From the NCBI GenBank assembly GCA_029168955.1, contig JAPDOI010001228.1, forward strand, positions 124,001 to 188,000: 64,000 bases of DNA. The letters are read 5' to 3'. Position 1 is the first letter of the stretch; every line of letters starts with the position of its first letter. The notes beneath the pieces were generated by a model. That model had not been told where the DNA came from. It worked only from the letters and a program-made list of their open reading frames with translations, and did no database searches. Source of the stretch: Aplectana chamaeleonis. Its lineage: Eukaryota > Nematoda > Chromadorea > Rhabditida > Cosmocercidae. A program made the translations under genes and the position numbers. Positions 22,555 through 33,700 of the stretch are shown here, piece by piece.

Positions 22555-23610
22555 CAGAAAATGCTTATGAGTTCCCAAACTTTTTTCGAAATTTAGAGAG
22601 TTTTCGACCAAGCCACAAGACTTGGCTGTTCCTTCAAGCTCTCCAGTGTGAACGGACAGTCTCGAGACCAAGGAATGTTACTGGAATTCTTGTGCATCTA
22701 TAATAGGAAGTCTGTTAACTGTCTTGTCCTGTTTCAAAAGGCTAGATATACATACGATTGAGCTCATTTCAGGCGCGAAGACGGCAGCCGAATTACGGAT
22801 TTTCAAAAGTGAAGTCCAGTGAATTCGAAGAAAATTGAGAGCTCTTGTGCTTACTGGAATTATCCTTGTCGAGTTAAATCCATTCGATGCGGAAGTAAAT
22901 AATTTTGTTCTCAAAATGCATATAGAGCGAAAGTGGACAAGTTCCACCGCAGGACGCCTGCATGGTTGTAGTAGCGGAGCTAGCTAGCGGTGAAAAGGTT
23001 GAGGTAGCGAAACATATGAACTTATAAGGCCTTTGCTAGAACGATACGTCGTTAGAGGCTTCAAAATCTGGCCAAAGTGACAGTATTCGAACAACCAATC
23101 TGGACGAGTTTGTCTTGGGGTGGAGTCTGCGAAGCTCATGGGCAAAGTCTGCCAAATTATTTACTCGATGTTGATTAGATGTAGAAGTTTTGACTCGTTT
23201 TTTACTCTTCAAATGGCGTGAACGTTCTGAATGAAGCCATACGACTCCAGAAGCATAGTCATCTTAACAATTTTTCGAGCGTGTCCGCTCACTTTCAGCG
23301 AACTGTAGACAGTTCAATATCACGGGCGAGCTAACAGGGACACTTTTTGTCATTGCTAGTAATAAATATTGAGTTTCCCCTCCCCTAACCCAAGATAGAG
23401 TCCATACTCGATGATGATGCACTGGTATCAGTCTGTACTAAATAAAAAATACCGTGCGGTACCGATTGCCACAAAGCCATAAAATACTTTGCAACATTCA
23501 TTTGAGGGTCTGAGTTGGTCGGTCTGATATAGAAATGCAACTGATACCATCATTTAATGCCTTTGTGGCAATCGGCACCGCAAGGTATTGGAGTTCACTT
23601 CAGTCTGTTA
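22555..23610. other. No recognisable gene
   Basis: Downstream of the CAP-like exons. Short frames only; no exon continuing the CAP domain was recognised. Confidence 0.3.
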
Positions 23611-23803
23611 GGGGCTATTCATACTCCTAACCTCCCGCTCTGCCAGAGCGGCGCGTGCGGACGAAGAGGTGAGTATGAAAGAAACTCCATGCCTCCCGCG
23701 CCTCCCGCTCATCCCGCGTCTTCCGCCCACAACAGCGATACCTCTTGAGTGATTCGTACTCCACTCTCTGGCGGAGCGGGAGGTTAGGAGTATGAATAGT
23801 CCC
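23611..23803. mobile_element. Harbinger-like MITE, 193 bp
   Basis: Terminal repeats GGG(G/A)CTATTCATACTCC continue into arms TAACCTCCCGCTC. Both ends are flanked by TTA (23608-23610 and 23804-23806). A 3-bp TTA duplication with GGG-starting ends is the PIF/Harbinger pattern. Confidence 0.8.
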
Positions 23804-24007
23804 TTAGGTAGAGTCCACAGATCTTGCTGTGCGAATTTGCACACACGCGGCCGCACGTAAATGTCCGCCACTACTCGCTTATCTTTGTTTTCCAGCGGAT
23901 GAGGTGACGATATACTGTTTTTCGTAAAGGTAGTCGAGTTCATTTCGTAGCCACCGATTTCTCGCGTTATTAAGCGTCCAGCGGCTGTCTTCGCTAGAGC
24001 CCCTTTC

Positions 24008-24214
24008 GGCTCTATCCTAAGGGAGGGGCTCTCAAGTAAAAGTCAAAAATGAAATGAACCACCAGTAGGTAACGCTATCAATCCAAGTATTTCTATAGAA
24101 TTTGATCAACAACAATGACTGGTAGCAGTATCAAGCACCTTTTATCAGGTGTGGTTCATTTCATTTCTAAATTTACTTGAGTGGTCCCCCCCCCCTTTTT
24201 TTTAGGATAGAGCC
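24008..24214. mobile_element. Inverted-repeat element, about 207 bp
   Basis: Ends are GGCTCTATCCTAA, followed by (g)aggg and tcaagtaaa in inverted order on both sides. The right arm includes a run of ten C and eight T. The target duplication is unclear because it overlaps the next element. Confidence 0.65.
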
Positions 24215-24358
24215 TCACTTTCATAGTATGCCGGCAGACGTCGGACGTTTCGTTATTAAATTCGATAAGTTAAGATAGATAAGATGAGTAGGGTAGATAG
24301 ATATTACACATTCGATAACGAGTCGTCCGACGTCGGTCGGGCAAGTGTAAAAGAGGCT
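24211..24358. mobile_element. Foldback MITE, copy 1
   Basis: AGCCTCACTTTCATAGTATG on the left and the complement of AGCCTCTTTTACACTTGCCC on the right. Internal arms are GACGTCGGACG / CGTCCGACGTC. Nearly the same sequence recurs directly repeated at 24743-24893. Confidence 0.75.
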
Positions 24359-24413
24359 TAAGAGAACTCTCTAATCAGATGTGTCTATACGGCTCTCAAT
24401 ATTTGTGGTTTTA

Positions 24414-24739
24414 GGCCCCTGTCATAGTCGGCCTATAACCGGCCGTCCTAGTCCCAACCGTTCGATATGAATGAGAAACACGCAAAACGGGAATAAATGA
24501 AGTGATAAAACTCATCATAAACTGATAAACATCTCCTCAAATAATAAGAGTCACCCTATACTCTGATTAAAATCGACCTCATCTGATAAAAAACCGTCTC
24601 GAACGATAAAAATCCACCTGATACGACCTAGGACGGCATACAGAAGGTTGAAGTTTATCAGGTGAGGATGATTTTTATCACTTTATTTCTTCCCGCTCGG
24701 CGTGCTTTACATCCGTATCGCCCGACTATGACGGAGGCC
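24414..24739. mobile_element. Harbinger-like MITE, 326 bp
   Basis: Ends GGCCCCTGTCATAGTCGG and GGCCTCCGTCATAGTCGG (reverse complement) flanked by TTA on both sides (24411-24413 and 24740-24742). The interior is rich in TGATAAAA motifs. A shorter relative with TAA flanks is at 31963-32175. Confidence 0.8.
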
Positions 24740-24742
24740 TTA

Positions 24743-24893
24743 AGCCCCTTTCATAGTTTGCCGGCCGACGTCGGACGACTCTTTATCAAGTTTGATAAGT
24801 CAAGATAGATAAGATGGATAGGATAGGGTGAATAGATATTACACATTCGATAACAAGTCGTCCGACGTCGGTAGGGCAAGTGTGAAAGAGGCT
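24743..24893. mobile_element. Foldback MITE, copy 2
   Basis: Same family as 24211-24358. TTA is present on both sides (24740-24742, shared with the preceding element, and 24894-24896), so two elements abut on one target trinucleotide. Confidence 0.75.
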
Positions 24894-25003
24894 TTAGAGA
24901 TTTCATAGAAATACTTTGACTGATATCGCTAGCAATCCGTCATTTGTTTCATTTTTACCTTCAATCTTGGATGCTGCTCCCCGTCTTCTATACCGGTCCC
25001 GTG

Positions 25004-25207
25004 GAGAAGAACTTATTGGCCAATCGGTTCGAACACTCAAAGCGTTCGAACCCTTTCAATGCCAGACCCGGTTGGTCAATGAGTAGCAGTAGTTCTCAGG
25101 GTACCTGAGTGTAGCATATCTGAAAGAACTTATAGGCCAACCGGTTTGAACACTCAACGTATTCGAAGGATTTGTGTGTCCGAACCGGTTGACCAATAAG
25201 TTCTTCT
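25004..25207. mobile_element. Foldback element, about 204 bp
   Basis: The outer arms agaagaacttattgg(c/t)caa are inverted at both ends. Smaller inner inverted repeats (ggttcgaacactcaa / cgttcgaacc) make further hairpins. The GGTTCGAA strings look like a tRNA B box but no tRNA fold surrounds them. Confidence 0.65.
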
Positions 25208-25935
25208 GCCCCGTTGGTATCCCTGTTTCCGGGAAGACGTATGGGTCTTTCACTTGTGCACTTCAACCCTGTGCTATCTTTTCTAACTTTTCTGCGACTT
25301 CAGAAAGGACTGGATAAGTGGGCCAATTTCGTTCCGTCAGCAACTGTTCTCGAGCCAAACGTGTGAAAGGCAGAGTACACCCAGGGAAAGCCTTTCCTGG
25401 TTTTCCGGCTATATTGAAAAAGGTCAAACGACCGACCGAACGATCCTTTTGCCGCTTACATTCAAGCAATTTTCAAGGGATCATAATCTCGTTTCTTGGA
25501 AGTCTAGTTGGAAGTGTGTTTGGGATCGGTGAATTGCTGTTCTCAGGAGAATTTCCTGGGTGTGCTGCCCACGACTGTTGGACCCATACGCAACTGGAAG
25601 TGTATTTATACCTCTTTTTGGTCCATTTCGTTTTCCTTTCCAGCTTCTTCGTTGATTTCGTTTTCAGATGTCTTGTTGATAGCTTTCTGAAACAGTTGTC
25701 TATATCAAGATCTATATGATATGGTTATGGATTCATCTCTACCTTTAATTTTATGCCACAGTAGGCAAATCCACACGGCAGTAGAATGGTGATCCCTAGA
25801 ACGGCAATGTTGAGATTTCCATTCACGGCCATACACCGAGTAGAAATGAACCCTACCTTCAGAATCACATTGATCAATGTTTGTGATGGTTTCATAGAGC
25901 AGAAAATATTATTCCATCACGGCCGAAAACGTTTG
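25208..25935. other. No recognisable gene
   Basis: Open frames on both strands (25263-25469 minus, 25318-25719 plus) mirror a local inverted repeat (agggaaagcctttcctgg near 25385). No domain recognised. Confidence 0.3.
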
Positions 25936-26556
25936 CTCAGAACGTCGGAGGGCCGTGTGCCCGGGAATTTCCGACCAAGGGAGAGCGGCGGGGGCATGTT
26001 TTGCCAGCGGAGAATCATCAGGCGCGAGGCGGGGGCGCCACCCAATTTCGTTAGCTCGGTCCTGCAGGGAAAATTCGAAACAGAGGAAAACATGTTCGCT
26101 CAGGCAAATCGTATTACACGTTGAACGCTAGAATCAAACCCGTGCCACATACGGAGCACAATTTTATGATAAGTTCACTGCAGGCAGCCTCGAGCAAGTA
26201 CTTACATCATCGCGCACTTCGCGCGGTGGCAGTAAGGTAAGTTCCCCAGTCTATCGAATAGACTTGAATGGGACACCCACCATAGGGTTTCGAAAATTTT
26301 GGAGAAAGGTAGAGCACCCACCCAGGGTGTGGGAGGGATGGTTCCCGCAGATCGTTATACAAGGAATCAATCACTTAAGCGATGACACCGCAGAAATGTT
26401 CTGCCCGGGCCCCGCGCCCTTTCGCTTGAATGTCCGGGCTTCGCGTTCATTATGAGTCATGGGGCTGGGGCGGGGACCTGTTGGGCGCCAGGCGCGGAGG
26501 GGGGCCCCGCCTCGCTGAGTGGTGGGTACGGGGACGCGGCCCTCCGACGTTCTGAG
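25936..26556. mobile_element. 622-bp TIR element, copy 1
   Basis: The ends CTCAGAACGTCGGAGGGCCG are inverted at both sides. It is nearly identical along its whole length to copy 2 at 58527-59148. Flanking dinucleotides match at each copy (TG here, TC at the other), suggesting a 2-bp target duplication. The interior is GC-rich and contains a 63-codon open frame kept in both copies with a few changes. Superfamily unknown. Confidence 0.85.
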
Positions 26557-26638
26557 TGGGAGACACATCGAAAATTGATACGGCTGATATGCACTGTCCC
26601 TGTCGCTCGTCACGGAAGGTATGTAGGCGGGTAGGCTA

Positions 26639-26764
26639 AGGGCCACTTCATACTTTCCATGGCGGGAGATGGCGACAACCTTTGGAAACCATATTGATTT
26701 TTCATCCATATGAATGACAGACGCTATGTCGTGTCGCCTATCGCAGAAAGTATGAACTGGGCCT
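26639..26764. mobile_element. Short foldback MITE
   Basis: GGGCCACTTCATACTTTC on the left and the complement GGCCCAGTTCATACTTTC on the right, with GGCGAC/GTCGCC inside. The target duplication is not clear. Confidence 0.65.
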
Positions 26765-27580
26765 GGGGCCAAGATCGCACATTACGCAGCCGCGGCCGTG
26801 CATATCATGATAATCAACTTTTGAACGACATGATTCATGGCTACCTCCTCACCATCTGAGGCGGGACGACTATGTTGTCCCATCCGAGCTCCCTTACGAG
26901 ATCCAGCATGCTACCATGCCCTAGCTCTGATTCTCGTGCTGGCAAGGCTCATCATCCGTTACCTGTCAGGAATGCAAGAAACCATCTCAGTGGATGATCA
27001 GCAAAACTGTGTGCTTGAGTAAGAAAGGTCGTACACGGCCGGAAATTTTCGCTCTATGTGCCTGATGTGTGTCGTAAACTGTCCACCCACTCGTGAAATT
27101 GTCGACAGGGTCAACAGAACGCTAAATGAAGAACAGACACGCAAGCAAGCAGGGTTCTGAACAGAGTCAGGAGATGTTGTCTGGCTGGACAATGCGGTAC
27201 GCAAAAAAATTTCAATTTTTTTCTGGGGGGGGGTAGAAAATTTAGGCCGAATATAAGAAATAGGGGGTGTGTATAATGGAAATAAAGCTTCTGACAAAGG
27301 TAAATAACGAAAATTCTTACGAAAATGAAGGCATACACATTGTAATTGGAAGAAAAAGATGAGAGGGAACATTGCCAGCTCTATAACGTTACAAGTGAAG
27401 AACGTTTTTTCATACATAACGATACAGTAGCACTTAAGACTGTCTCGAACTTTGTGAATTTAACCTATTTTTTTTTAAATAGACATGAATGCTCGATCAT
27501 CATGCTAACGTAACACTTCGTCGGTGAAATAACATTAGACGATGACCTATGCAGCCCCGAGTTACCGTGAACTACCAACT
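26765..27580. other. No recognisable gene
   Basis: Contains a 61-codon plus-strand frame at 26837-27022 with a hydrophobic stretch (ALALILVLARLIIRYL), which could be chance. Nothing else recognised. Confidence 0.3.
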
Positions 27581-28069
27581 ACAGTTTACCGCAACGTTAA
27601 AAGGACATGGTGCGGTTGCGGTCACACACTAAAACTACGGTGGACGACGCCTAATTTCATTATCGATTGCCAGCACAGCTAATTTTCTCTGTAAGTTACG
27701 GTTTTTCTTGCTTGTTTCGGCATTAATTTTGTTTCTAACTGTTTAAATATTGCGAGTAGGGGCTATTCTTAGTGCGTGAGGGAAATTAGCCGTTGTTCGG
27801 TCTTCGAAGTGTTTTTTCTTCGAAGTCTGTTTTGGAATCGAAAAAACGGCAAATTCCTCTCGTACACCAAGAAAAGCCCCTAGTTCCAATATTATAAGAG
27901 TCAGAAACAAAAGTAATGCCGAAGTAAACAAGAAAAAAGAAGGAAACACGGTAACTCTCCCCAAAAATCAACTGTGCTGTCGATCGATAATGAAATTAGA
28001 CGTCTTCCGCCGTAGTTTTAGTGTGTGACCGCAGCCGCACCATGTCGGTTTAACACTGCGGTAAACTGT
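27581..28069. mobile_element. Foldback element, about 490 bp
   Basis: The outer arms of about 95 bp are inverted copies: acagtttaccgca at both ends, then acatggtgcgg, ggtcacacactaaaactacg and ctaatttcattatcgat in mirrored order. The middle of about 290 bp is unique and non-coding. Confidence 0.85.
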
Positions 28070-28663
28070 TCAATGAGACAAGTGGCAATCGCCCATCCAG
28101 TCAGATCATGATACTGGTGGAGGTAGGCGGGGTCACATCATCCAGCAACCAGTCGACATCATGCTGATTGTGAAGTGGACGAACCTCAGCCAATCGGCCA
28201 GCACAGAGCATCGCCCCTACCCATATTTCTAACATCTGTACCAGGCAGGGAGGGTAACGCACTAAGTGTAGGCCGGCCACTTTTGCTCAGCCCCCTCTCC
28301 TCCAAGGCCAATTTTACTCAGACCCCCTCAGGAACGTTAGTAGGTCAATTTGTAACCGTTTTCTCCCACCCCATCAAGATCTTATGTGTTCAAGCAGTTT
28401 ATCCAGCAGGTTTACCTCTCACGTTTCATTGCAGTAAAATTTTCCTTGCCGTATTCAATTAGTAAATACAAAATTGTTGAATTGTTTAAAAAAACCAAAA
28501 TTAGAAGCTAGAAACCAACGCTTTGCGAAAAATTCGAACGTTTGATAGGACGAGAGCACTTAAAAGCCTTTATTGCATTTATGTAGGGACGAGCTGAAAG
28601 TGCAAAAGTATATGTAACTGCTAACACCTTGTATTGTGTAATAAAATGCAGCTGTTTGAGGGA

Positions 28664-29459
28664 GGGTTAAATCCCGCCGGAAGTCCATACTTTTTACGAG
28701 TCACGAGAGTAGGATAAATGAGTTCAGAACGGCCGATTTACCCTAGATACAATTTTTTGCCATCTCAGATGAACGCTGAAGACCGCTACACAATACGGGA
28801 TCACACCTTTCTCAGGTGTGGTCCCGCCGAAAGTCGACATTTTTGAAAACTAGGAGTCATGAGAGTAGAACATTTGAGTCGAGAGGTGCCGATTCACCCT
28901 GGATACAATTTTCCCCATCTCAGATGAACGCTGAAGACCGCTACACTATACGGGATCACACCTTTCCCAGGTGTGGTCCCGCCGGAAGTCGACAATTTTG
29001 AAAACTAGGAGTCATGAGAGTAGAACATTTGAGTCCAGAGTGGCCGATTCACTCTGGATACAATTTTTCCCCATCTCAGATGAACGCTGAAGACCGCTAC
29101 AGTATACGGGATCACACCTTTCTCAGGTGTGGTCCCGCCGGAAGTCGACAATTTTGAAAACTAGGAGTCATGAGAGTAGAACATTTGAGTCCAGAGTGGC
29201 CGATTCACTCTAGATACAATTTTCCCTATATTAGATGACCGCTGAAGAACGCTACACTACAGGGGATCACACCTCTCCGGCGTGGTCCCGCCGGAAGTCG
29301 TCAATTTTGAGAACTAGGAGTCATGAGAGTAGGGTATTTGAGTCCAGCGGGGCTTTACCCTTACTACTTGCTTTGACCATCTCAGATGAACGCAGAAGAC
29401 CGCTACATAGATCGCGGGCGACGATGAAAAAAAAAACGGCAAAGTCCTTAAAAAAGTAG
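28664..29459. repeat. Tandem repeat array, unit about 155 bp
   Basis: The unit start gatgaacgctgaagaccgct occurs at 28768, 28923 and 29079, with variants at 29234 and 29385 (spacing 155, 156, 155 and 151). Each complete unit holds a hairpin, gggatcacacctttctcagg / tgtggtccc, and the string aactaggagtcatgagagta. The last unit is partial. Confidence 0.95.
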
Positions 29460-29544
29460 GTATTTTGGAATGCTATAAGTAAAGTGCTGAACGAGTTATA
29501 TGGAAAAATCCTGACTTTGAGAAACTAGACTGTATACACTATTG

Positions 29545-29737
29545 CTTGAAACTTTCCGTACCCCTGGAGAAAGCCTTTGAATAAAATTTACAAGGTGTGG
29601 GTTCTTCTCCAAAATGCACTGAGGGCCCACGGCTGGGCCCACCTAAGTACTGAGAAAGCGCGAAAAAATGCTGCAGAACCAACACTAGAAAAATTCTCTT
29701 CAAAAGCCTTCTCCAGGGGTGAGGGTGGTCTCAAACG
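29545..29737. mobile_element. Foldback element beside the tandem array
   Basis: The arms ccctggagaaagcctttga and its mirrored copy (tcaaaagccttctccaggg) lie around the centre gggcccacggctgggccc. Confidence 0.75.
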
Positions 29738-29904
29738 GTAGGATTCAGAGCGTAGTTTCTTAAAGCTAGGATTTTTCCGAGTGCCTTATTTAGAACTTAA
29801 GTTATTGTAGTTTTAAAACCCGAATTTATGTTCGTGACTTTTTTATCCGTTTTTTCATCGTTTCCCGCTATGTCTTCGGCGTTACTCCGAGATAATGAAA
29901 GTGT

Positions 29905-30115
29905 GTAACCAGGGTAAATCGACCACACTGGACTCAAATATCCTACTCTCATGACTCCCAGTTCTCAAAATTGCCGACTTCCGACGGGACCACGCCTGGG
30001 AGGTGTGATCCCCTGTACTGTAGCGGTCTTCAGCGTTCATCTAAGATGGTAAAAAATTGCATCTACGGTAAATCGACCACGCTGGACTCAAATATCAACT
30101 CTCGTGACTCATAGA
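29905..30115. repeat. Inverted outlying copy of the 155-bp unit
   Basis: The reverse complement of the 28664-29459 unit: gactcaaatatcctactctc, gggaccacgcctgggaggtg and tagcggtcttcagcgttcat, followed by a second partial unit near 30066. Confidence 0.9.
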
Positions 30116-30868
30116 AGCCATTTGCAGAAATCATTTAGTAGTCCAACTGCTCTGGACCTCTTACATGGAGGATTCATATGTCTTGACTATTATTTTGAAA
30201 AGACCTTTACTTCACCCTAAACTTCCTAATTGAACTCCGTGACTCGTAGTACAGTTAAATCAGGCTTTCAGGTAAATCGCAATGTATATTTGAAATCCAT
30301 GTGAAAAACTTCTCCTGACGGTTTTTACTCACAACTAGAATGGTCCCATTGGCCTTCCTCCAAGGATCAGATCCCCCCGCTTTCACTCTCCGGAGATCAG
30401 ACCCCCCTGTGGGGTCCCACACCCGCGCCGAACCCTGTTACCAGGTCAGCTTTTGTTGCGAGCCCCCCCCCCCCATCAATCAGGTCTCGGCTACAGACCC
30501 ACATTTGTGCTGACGATAGCAACAGCATTTGAGGTTTCAACCGAAAGCGGAAGGTTCATTGCAACTACAATGTTGAACAAGGGCTAAATTATCTCCACCC
30601 CGCCCACTTCTTCGATGGCTGTCAAGGAAATGGGCGGGGCGGTCACATCATATCCAAGCTTCGGGGTCGTTTACGACTACATATTGTTCCTTCTTTCGAC
30701 ATTGCTGTTGCATAATTCGCAGGCAATTCGGTTTCCAGTGAAAACTCAAAGGCTGTTTCTTATGACGAATACTGCCGTTCACAAAGGAACAGCAAATCTG
30801 GCGAAGACGAATCACATATTTACTTGATCTTGCTGGTATAAATACACCAGTCACAACTACATAGATAA

Positions 30869-31290
30869 ATGACAGCAAAAGGACAACTAAAAAAGCACAT
30901 GCAGACATACAGTACAACATTAAAGGACACTTACAGTTACAAAAAAAAACCTCTTAATGAAGCTGAGAAGAGATTAGAACATATGTGGGGCTTTGCGAGT
31001 TTATACCGATTTCCGCCCATGTGGCACGCAGAAAAAGAAGCACAGCGGTCCTCAGCTGAATAGCAGCGAATCGCAGCGCTAAATAATGAACAATGGAGTG
31101 AGCTGAATAAAACAGTCAATCTACAACGTTTACAAAGCAAAAAGAGACAAGATGTGCAGCATTTTGTGAAGTTCTGCATTCCCGATTTCGTAGGTAGCGA
31201 ATGGTTGTGGCACGCAGCACGACCGCTCGCTGTCGGCGAAGTTAGGAATGCAGAGCTCTCTACGAATGCTCAGACCCTTTTTCACCACTA
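30869..31290 (+). pseudogene. Decayed coding remnant, unknown
   Basis: A single frame of about 140 codons is interrupted by only one TAG at 31061 in an AT-rich region. It is rich in Lys, Glu and Gln before the stop (NEAEKRLEHMWGFASLYRF) and continues afterwards (LNKTVNLQRLQSKKRQDVQH, then SEWLWHAARPLAVGEVRN). No family recognised; it could be an old transposon or host pseudogene, or chance. Confidence 0.25.
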
Positions 31291-31962
31291 GTACTTATTT
31301 GAAAGGATTTGCACGCATGTACATATTTACCGAGTTTAAAAAATGGAATATCACAATTCAACGGTCAAAGGAACGCAGCGCAAGACTACAACTCATTGAC
31401 TGATTCAGATAGGAATATCACAATTTCATAAAATTATTGAAGATAGGGATGATGCATAAGTTGAAAAGGGATTGCAAGCAAGGAATACAAAGCTGGATAT
31501 CAACATGTAGGGTAACAAAGTAGGACAAAGCGTGCGTCCAAAACAACATCAATGCCTGCATCAATCGCGGACGTAAGCTGTCCTTGGGTTGCGGACCGTT
31601 CTACGCCTATGTAAAATTCACTCGTGATACGTACAGGGGAACTCATTTCAATGAAGGTGGCCATTGCATATGAAATAAACATTTTAGAACAAATTTTCGA
31701 ACGCAGAATCAGAATATACCATACGGAGACTCTAGAACCAACGTAGAGGAAGTTAAATGCGTTTTCAAAGCATATAGGATAAGTAAGGTAAAGGTATCAA
31801 CCAATTTTTAGTGTTTTCCCAAAAAAAAATTAGGATTTCGCCAAAAAGTGCATGTAGGAGTTCTTTATGGTGCTGAGCACTAATTCGAGGCCCGTTTGTC
31901 GACATTATGACGTATACTGCAGGTTAAGGTGGGCATAATGTCATTCAATTTGCGTAGCCTAA

Positions 31963-32175
31963 GGCCAACGTCATAGTCGTCCGAAAACCGGACTGAGCCG
32001 TCCTCTCCCGCTCCTAGTGGTCAGCTGTATACCAATCGATTAGGCGGGCGCACTCGAGAGCACTGCGGACGGCACAGTCCGGACACATTGGGGGGAAATT
32101 TCGACCCGAATGGGCAATGTATTAGATGGGTACCGAGCGGGCTGGCTACGGCCGATCAGCCGACTATTGTGGGCC
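31963..32175. mobile_element. Harbinger-like MITE, 213 bp
   Basis: GGCC-starting ends with CGTCATAGTCG on the left and ACAATAGTCGG on the right (reverse complement), flanked by TAA at 31960-31962 and 32176-32178. Related to 24414-24739. Confidence 0.65.
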
Positions 32176-32178
32176 TAA

Positions 32179-33494
32179 AGCCTTCCTAGCCGATTTCATG
32201 CCGGGCGGATTTATGGTCGTGATGTTGAAAACTCCTCATAATCGCTATACTTCGCCAAGGTTGCCATGTAGCCACTTCTTAGCCTTCTTCACTTTCCTTT
32301 TAAATTAGTACTTCGGAATTCGAGAATAAAAACCGCGTTCACACCCCAAATAACGCCCAGATCGAAGTTTTCAGCCAAATCTGAAACCTTAAATGCTGTG
32401 TTCACGATGAAAACATGTCCCTTTTTTTCGCAGAAACGCAAGCTTTGGGTCCCTCTATGAAGGGTAAGGACGGAAGTACGACGAAAAAATGGGTGAAAAC
32501 CTCGTCGACCAGCCGTTCGATTGGATCATCCTGCCCACGACATAAAACAGTTGTCTTGCGTTCGTTTCAACAGAGGGACGGTTGCCGAATTTTCGAATAC
32601 TCTTTATCACGGAGGATTCTAACTCTAACATCCAAGCATCTTATTTTTGTACATTGGTCCATCATATTTTTGAGAATTGTTGGTACAAGAAACAGAAAAC
32701 AAGCAAGTCACTTTAATAAGAATTCGAAAGCTGAAACCATTGGCGACGTTTGGTTTGACGTTTTGTCCGCAGTGCACAGAACACACCAGCAGGCGTAAAT
32801 AAATATTTAATAGGTTTTTTTATGCAATTTTTCCCGGATATTCGAGTTTGATGAAGTCATTTCCTTGTTATCCACTACTTCGTGAACTTGCCCACCTGAA
32901 AACGTAACCGTTATCTATCGAAATCGAGAAACGGACCTCGGATTCGTACGACGCAGTCTAGATAACCCATACAGAAACATGTCGAGCCAGAGCTTCTCCA
33001 GCTTTTCGGATATCGTCGAAAGTCGCGCTTGGTCTTCGAAATTCCCCCGACCGGTAGATTTAGGACGGGATCATACTTCCCGCGAAAAGCGACAGCAACA
33101 GTGCACATCAGGCATATCGATTTTCGGTCGATATAGATGGTAAACATTGCGTCGCGTCGCTTGTCCCTGAAGGTATGATTCCGGCCTTGAACGAAATATG
33201 ATGATCACCTCCGAAAACCTGCAAATTCATCTCGGATGCGTGAACAGCAACCCAACAAAACCAATGAGGTAATTCCAAGTCAGATCTGAACCGCTTCCAG
33301 AACCACCTGGCCGCTATAGGAGGGATGCTCAACCAACGATAGGCCATGGGAATGAATAAATTTACACCTGCGCTCAAAGTAATTGTACGCAGCTTCAGAC
33401 AGCAAATTTGGTCCAAAAATAGTTCTAGAACTGTACACTTCATGTGGGATGGCCACCTTCACTCTAAGGAGTACCCCTGTTACAGTTGGGGCGC
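32179..33494. other. Downstream flank of the epsin gene
   Basis: No gene is recognised. It holds a fragment of the CGACAG family at about 33070-33190 (caggcatatcgattttcggt) and a fragment near 32390 like the end of the 12889 family. No clear AATAAA polyadenylation signal was found on the minus strand just after the epsin stop. Confidence 0.4.
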
Positions 33495-33700
33495 CTAAAA
33501 TGGGCTGGCGAACATGTTAGGATCCTGCGTTGGTTGGAGTGGTTGAGGAAGCACACCAACACGAGGGCCAATCTGTGGAATTGGAGGAGCTGCAGTGGCC
33601 TGAGCCGCTCGCATCTCATTCAACGTCGGCGACTTTCGCTGTTGCGAAGCGAAAGGATTCGCAGCTACCGTGCTGGAACTGAGGAGGAAAGGATTCGCAC
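33495..33700 (-). CDS. epn-1: Epsin exon 12 (NPF, stop)
   Basis: Acceptor TTTCAG; has ANPFLLSS and ANPFASQQ (EH-domain ligands) and ends FASPF then TAG at 33497-33495. Confidence 0.95.

Noticed and set aside
25030..25060. GGTTCGAA strings resembling a tRNA B box
   Set aside because: They are part of an inverted repeat; no A box or cloverleaf is present.
26264..26455. 63-codon frame kept in both copies of the 622-bp element (also 58856-59047)
   Set aside because: Conservation is explained by the recent duplication of the whole element; no start context or family match supports a gene.
28664..29459. CRISPR-like regular repeats
   Set aside because: Units are contiguous 155-bp tandem copies without spacers, in a eukaryotic genome.
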